Source of the DNA: Gordionus sp. m RMFG-2023
Lineage: Eukaryota; Nematomorpha; Gordioida; Chordodea; Parachordodidae
Assembly: GCF_954871325.1 (NCBI RefSeq)
Contig: NC_088775.1
Span: 8,285,561-8,349,560 of the forward strand
Reading direction: 5' to 3'
DNA: 64,000 bases
Shown: in pieces, positions 60,701 to 64,000 of the stretch
Position numbering within the stretch: position 1 is the stretch's first letter
Layout: every line of letters starts with the position of its first letter
Translations under genes and position numbers: made by a program
Notes under the pieces: generated by a model
Database searches by the model: none
Told to the model about the DNA's origin: nothing
What the model saw: the letters and a program-made list of their open reading frames with translations, nothing else

Positions 60701-63358
60701 TTTTAATATTAACTCTCCCCCCCCCCTAGCTCCTAACGAAAATTCTCAAGAAATTCCATCTCCGAATTACTCCATTGATGTATTAGATAGTCATGCCACC
60801 ACAGATTACAATATGGCACCCAATGGAAATTGTATTGAATACTACGACCGGGTTCAAAACTCACCCAAAAACAAATTTCGACCTCCTATCACAAATAATT
60901 TTAAGCCTGTTGATGATGTTATACCATCCAAAAAGGTCTTCAATGAACAAAACAAGATGAATGATGAGAATATTCCTCAAAGAAATGATTATAATCAAAA
61001 TGTGAAATACCTGGCTAATAATGGAAATGATGTCGCCGATAATATCTCGAACCAAAAAGTCGTAGAAGACAAAATCCCTCATCATAACGGGGTCGAAGAT
61101 GATTCCAGCATCAAGTACGCGGACAGCGTCGAAGACACTGGTGGTCCAGAAGATAAAACCGTCAATCATCCTATCGTCAAGGTTATCTATCAAAACGATG
61201 GACAAATTTCTAACTTGAGTCGCGTATCAACTACGAGTTCAGTGAGGGACGATTTGCTATCAGCAATCAGGAGTGGTAAACATATTGTTTATTTTTTAAC
61301 TAATATTTTAATAATAGGGTTAAATATGTATTTTTTGAAAGCAGAGTTTGCTACTTAAGCCTCATTCATAGTGGGATCCGATACGATTTAACAGCTGATC
61401 GATTTTAACTTGTTTATTAGATGAATTTTTTTATTAAGATTAATATTTCTTAAATTATTATGAATAGAATTAAAGATAAAATTAATATCTAAATTGATCT
61501 ATTAATCAGATTTTAAAAATCGATCAGCTGTTAAATCGTGTCATATCGGATCCCACTATGACGGCTTTAGGTTGCATTTATTGTTAAGCGCGATTGGGAC
61601 AAGCTATACGAAATTATTTGCTACGTATTTCACTTAATCAAGCCAATAATAGATGTTATTTATATATGCGAGCGAAATGATAAAATCCTGACAACTCTTT
61701 ACCTATATTTCAAAATATATTATAGCTGTGATAAATCAGCTGATTTCTCATCGCATTAGCTAATCTCGCTTACTATAAATGCAGCTCAAGGTCATACCCG
61801 AGCATTCGAGGGCATAAGGTTAATGGGAAGCCAAAAATTTCCAAAATTTGATAAAAGTTTTCACATTTAAAATTTTATCGTCTGCTTAAGTTAGTTGTAT
61901 TGATTTTGCAAATTTTCCATATATTAAAAAGTAATGGGTTATAATTATTAAATGTTTAAAACTACTTTTGTATAATTTATATAAAGGCCTATTTAAAAAC
62001 GAATCGAATAGTAAATTATTCGTTTTCTTCGAATGCGAATAGAGAATTCTTCGATAAGAATAAAACAAGTAATTGGAATATGCGACGAATTATTAGAATA
62101 ATTCATTATCGGAATAATATAATCGAATATTTAAATTATTCGAAATAATAAATATGTTTTTTTGATATAATTTTTATCATTTCATTTCTATTCATAACCT
62201 ATTAATATAATGGGTGACGTTATTAACCAGGTAAACATAAACAGCTCGTGAAAGAATTTCCTTAGTTGGAACTAATTTGCTGTAATAAATCTCATGTCTT
62301 ATAAAAAGAAGAAAACAATAAGGAAAACTTTTTCTTAAAAATAGGTCTGGCATTATTATGTTAAATTAATATGCATGTTTATCAGATATATGAAACTAAA
62401 AAAACTGTCAACATATTTTCTTATATTAAATGGAATTATTCTTATTTAATTCAAATTGTAAATTTTATCAGTAATAAACCAATCGAATACAAATAGGGCG
62501 CTATTCAATTTATTTTCATTTTTGAATAGGCCTAATTTATAACTATATATATTTAGTTCAATTTTTTTTAATGACTGACAAACGCGATAACACTTAGATA
62601 TATCCTTACCCTACATTCACAGTTAGTGTGAATTCGCGGCGTATAGTAAATATAATGTATTTTTATATACTTCGCTGCGAATTCACGCTAGCTGTGTTTG
62701 CAGGGTTAGCCATATTCATGTTGAATCTAAAAATCTAGAGTTGCTACTTTTTTAAACTCTTATAAAATAATTATATAACTTGTGTCCAAAGTTAATTTAA
62801 TTCTTATAATATAATAAAGTAGAAATGACATATAAAAATACAGAATCAGCTGGTGGCACGCCATTTTTGCTTCCCCTTATAGATTTTACATTAAAATTTT
62901 ATGAAAACTTTGAGCTTATCACCACCTGATTTGTATTCTCATTCAATCCTATCAAAAATTTTAAATTTTCTTTCTATTTAAATCTTATTTTTTGTTTGCA
63001 CACCCTCTCATCTTACTTAGGGATTCAACTCAAAAAGATGAACAGTAATTCGAATATTTTCACTTCCTATTCTTCATCCTCTAACCCACCTTCCTTCCTG
63101 CCGAACTCACTTAATTCAGCCCATAATTGTTACCATGGTAATTATAATTCCGCCACCAATATCAATTCCACGAATAACGGTGTATCAAATGGGGGAAGCT
63201 CCGAGTTGCCTCCGCCTAACACTCCCCTTCCTACCGACGTAGCATCTATTTTAGCCAGGCGGATAGCGGTGGAATATTCCGATACGGAAGACACTACCGG
63301 GGAAGGGGGTAGCTCCAGCGGAGGAGAATGGATCGAGGAAGACAGGAATAACGAATGA
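54791..63358 (+). CDS. WASF: WAVE/SCAR (WASF) protein, six exons
   Basis: Subunit of the WAVE regulatory complex that activates Arp2/3 actin nucleation at the cell edge. Exons: 54791-55664, 57782-57902, 58313-58436, 59784-60615, 60730-61275 and 63021-63358, giving 944 residues (human paralogues about 500-560). The start MPLDYRALP resembles the family's MPLVKRNIDP. Residues about 10-214 are an Asn/Ser/His-rich insert. The SCAR homology domain follows (about 215-356): [20 protein letters not shown], then [31 protein letters not shown] and [13 protein letters not shown], which aligns with human without a gap. A long disordered part has polyproline at 612-630. WH2 is [16 protein letters not shown] (823-839, split by intron 5). 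The central/acidic tail is [19 protein letters not shown] (905-923), ending [12 protein letters not shown] with the conserved Trp at 936. The usual basic region after the SHD is not evident. Introns are 2117, 410, 1347, 114 and 1745 bp. Confidence 0.93.
55742..55938. mobile_element. Diverged family-P-like palindrome (WAVE intron 1)
   Basis: GACCGCTAGTGTTACCAAAAA at the left is followed by arms CCTCGAAATTTCG / AAATCGAGATTT around GGGAGAAAGGTTTGGCTG, and it ends AACGCCTAAATCGAGGTTTTT. The layout matches family P (outer arm, TAAATATTACCTAAACCTC, loop, return arm) but the arm sequence differs, so it is a related subfamily. Confidence 0.55.
55941..56050. mobile_element. 110-bp MITE, family Q, copy 1 (WAVE intron 1)
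   Basis: Inverted ends: GCCGCATTTATAGTAAGCTT on the left, and the complement of the right end reads GCATTCATTTATAGTAAACCC. A related, longer element lies at 61571-61795 in intron 5. Confidence 0.7.
61355..61569. mobile_element. MITE, family R (WAVE intron 5)
   Basis: Near-perfect inverted ends of about 45 bp. The left contains CATAGTGGGATCCGATACG, then ATTTAACAGCTGATCGATTT. The right, on the complement, reads CATAGTGGGATCCGATATGA, then the same AACAGCTGATCGATTT. The interior is A+T-rich. Confidence 0.85.
61571..61795. mobile_element. 225-bp MITE, family Q, copy 2 (WAVE intron 5)
   Basis: Left end GTTGCATTTATTGTTAAGCG; right end on the complement GCTGCATTTATAGTAAGCGA. It abuts element R directly and shares its termini with 55941-56050. 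Confidence 0.75.
61984..62534. mobile_element. ~550-bp inverted-end element (WAVE intron 5)
   Basis: Left AGGCCTATTTAAAAACGAAT; right on the complement AGGCCTATTCAAAAATGAAA. Inside are many ATTCG/CGAAT motifs (TCGAATAG, TTCGAATGCGAATAG, AATCGAATATTT), probably subterminal repeats. The nearby AATTTATA on both outer sides could be a target duplication but is offset. Confidence 0.65.
62607..62708. mobile_element. ~100-bp palindrome, family S, copy 1 (WAVE intron 5)
   Basis: TACCCTACATTCACAGTTAG and GTGAATTCGCGGCG pair with CGCTGCGAATTCACGCTAGC and GTGTTTGCAGGGTTA. It lies about 310 bp before exon 6. Confidence 0.8.
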
Positions 63359-64000
63359 ACGATGAAAATTAAATTCAGAAAAAAAAAATAATTCTTTCAG
63401 TTATTTACTATATTCTTGATTGGTTGGTTAGAAACAGAACGAAAATTACGATTGGTTATTCAAGCATAGACGTCCATTTGATATAATAACTAGCGAAACT
63501 ATTTTAAAGAAGAATGATATTAAAAAAAATATAACATATAATTTGGGTGTCAGGAATTTCCCGTTTTGCTAAATTTAATTGAGTTTTTTTAGTTACCATT
63601 TTTAGATCGTTACAGTATAATTTTATTAGAGAGGAGTAAGGAGTTTTGGAAGGTTTTGACATTTTCTTATTTAATGTGATATTCTTCTTTTAAAGTCAGC
63701 CCTTTACCCTGCATAGTTGGCACGAATTCGCGGCGAAATATACATAAATGCAGCATCTTTTATATATTTAGCGCTAATTGTGAATGCATGGGTAGTTTGT
63801 ATTTATTTACCTTTTAAAAAAAATTTATATAGTTTTTGCAATCCAGTTAAAAAGGAAGCGAGGGGTAGTAAAATCTAACAAATCAAAAATGGGAGTTTAC
63901 TCCCTATTTTTAACGCCATCATCATAATAAATATAATTTTTAATTTTTACGCTTCACATTTTTTTAAATGCCATAAAAACGGCATATATGATTAAAAATT
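63359..64000. other. Downstream of WAVE
   Basis: The 3' flank of WAVE with no further gene in the window. No clear polyadenylation signal could be singled out in this A+T-rich sequence. It contains palindrome family S copy 2. Confidence 0.5.
63705..63794. mobile_element. ~90-bp palindrome, family S, copy 2
   Basis: TACCCTGCATAGTTGGCACG and AATTCGCGGCGAA pair imperfectly with TTTAGCGCTAATTGTGAATG and GCATGGGTA. It is the same family as 62607-62708, more diverged. Confidence 0.7.

Noticed and set aside
60861-61205. 114-residue - strand frame opposite WAVE exon 5
   Set aside because: It is antisense to the well-supported exon and has a repetitive Ile/Asp composition; no independent evidence.

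Overview
This is nuclear DNA from an animal with a very A+T-rich genome that is crowded with transposable elements. Three host genes can be read exon by exon, and each matches a conserved animal family across its length: an RNA exonuclease 4 gene (REXO4-like, + strand, 37961-41277), a mitochondrial small-ribosomal-subunit protein mS22 gene (MRPS22-like, - strand, 41493-47308) and a WAVE/SCAR (WASF) actin-nucleation regulator (+ strand, 54791-63358). All exon junctions use GT-AG and keep frame. Introns fall into two classes: very short ones (38, 40, 41, 43 and 48 bp) and long ones filled with transposon debris. Very short introns, Asn-rich inserts in conserved proteins and very low GC would suit a fast-evolving or parasitic animal (myxozoan, flatworm or similar), but the sequence alone does not settle the lineage.

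Layout. From 1 to about 23.9 kb I find no convincing host gene. This part holds a TTTC microsatellite, a 14-bp minisatellite, members of several dispersed repeat families, a degenerate ~175-bp repeat block and long featureless A+T-rich stretches. From 24.5 to 37 kb lies a four-layer nest: a LINE reverse-transcriptase relic is split by a hAT element (25226-36888, 8-bp duplication ATCACATG); the hAT transposase gene is split by a second DNA transposon with ~100-bp terminal inverted repeats (25824-34267, Mutator-like by my reading); and that element is split by a Ty3/gypsy LTR retrotransposon (26379-31871, 275-bp LTRs, 5-bp duplication GATTC). The hAT also carries an inverted second copy of its own 5' part at its right end, so it is a fold-back element.

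From 37.9 to 47.3 kb REXO4 and mS22 converge, with stop codons about 215 bp apart. The last exon of REXO4 lies beyond a 2.5-kb intron that holds a piggyBac relic with TTAA ends. mS22 has a 4.5-kb intron with three small elements. From 47.3 to 54.8 kb is mostly non-coding sequence with small palindromic elements. From 54.8 to 63.4 kb is the six-exon WAVE gene, whose introns hold at least five small inverted-repeat elements.

The most widespread repeat is a ~215-bp nearly perfect palindrome (ends GTGTTGTTAAAYGGCT, apparent TA duplication). At least ten full or partial copies lie in or beside all three genes and in the gene-poor left part.
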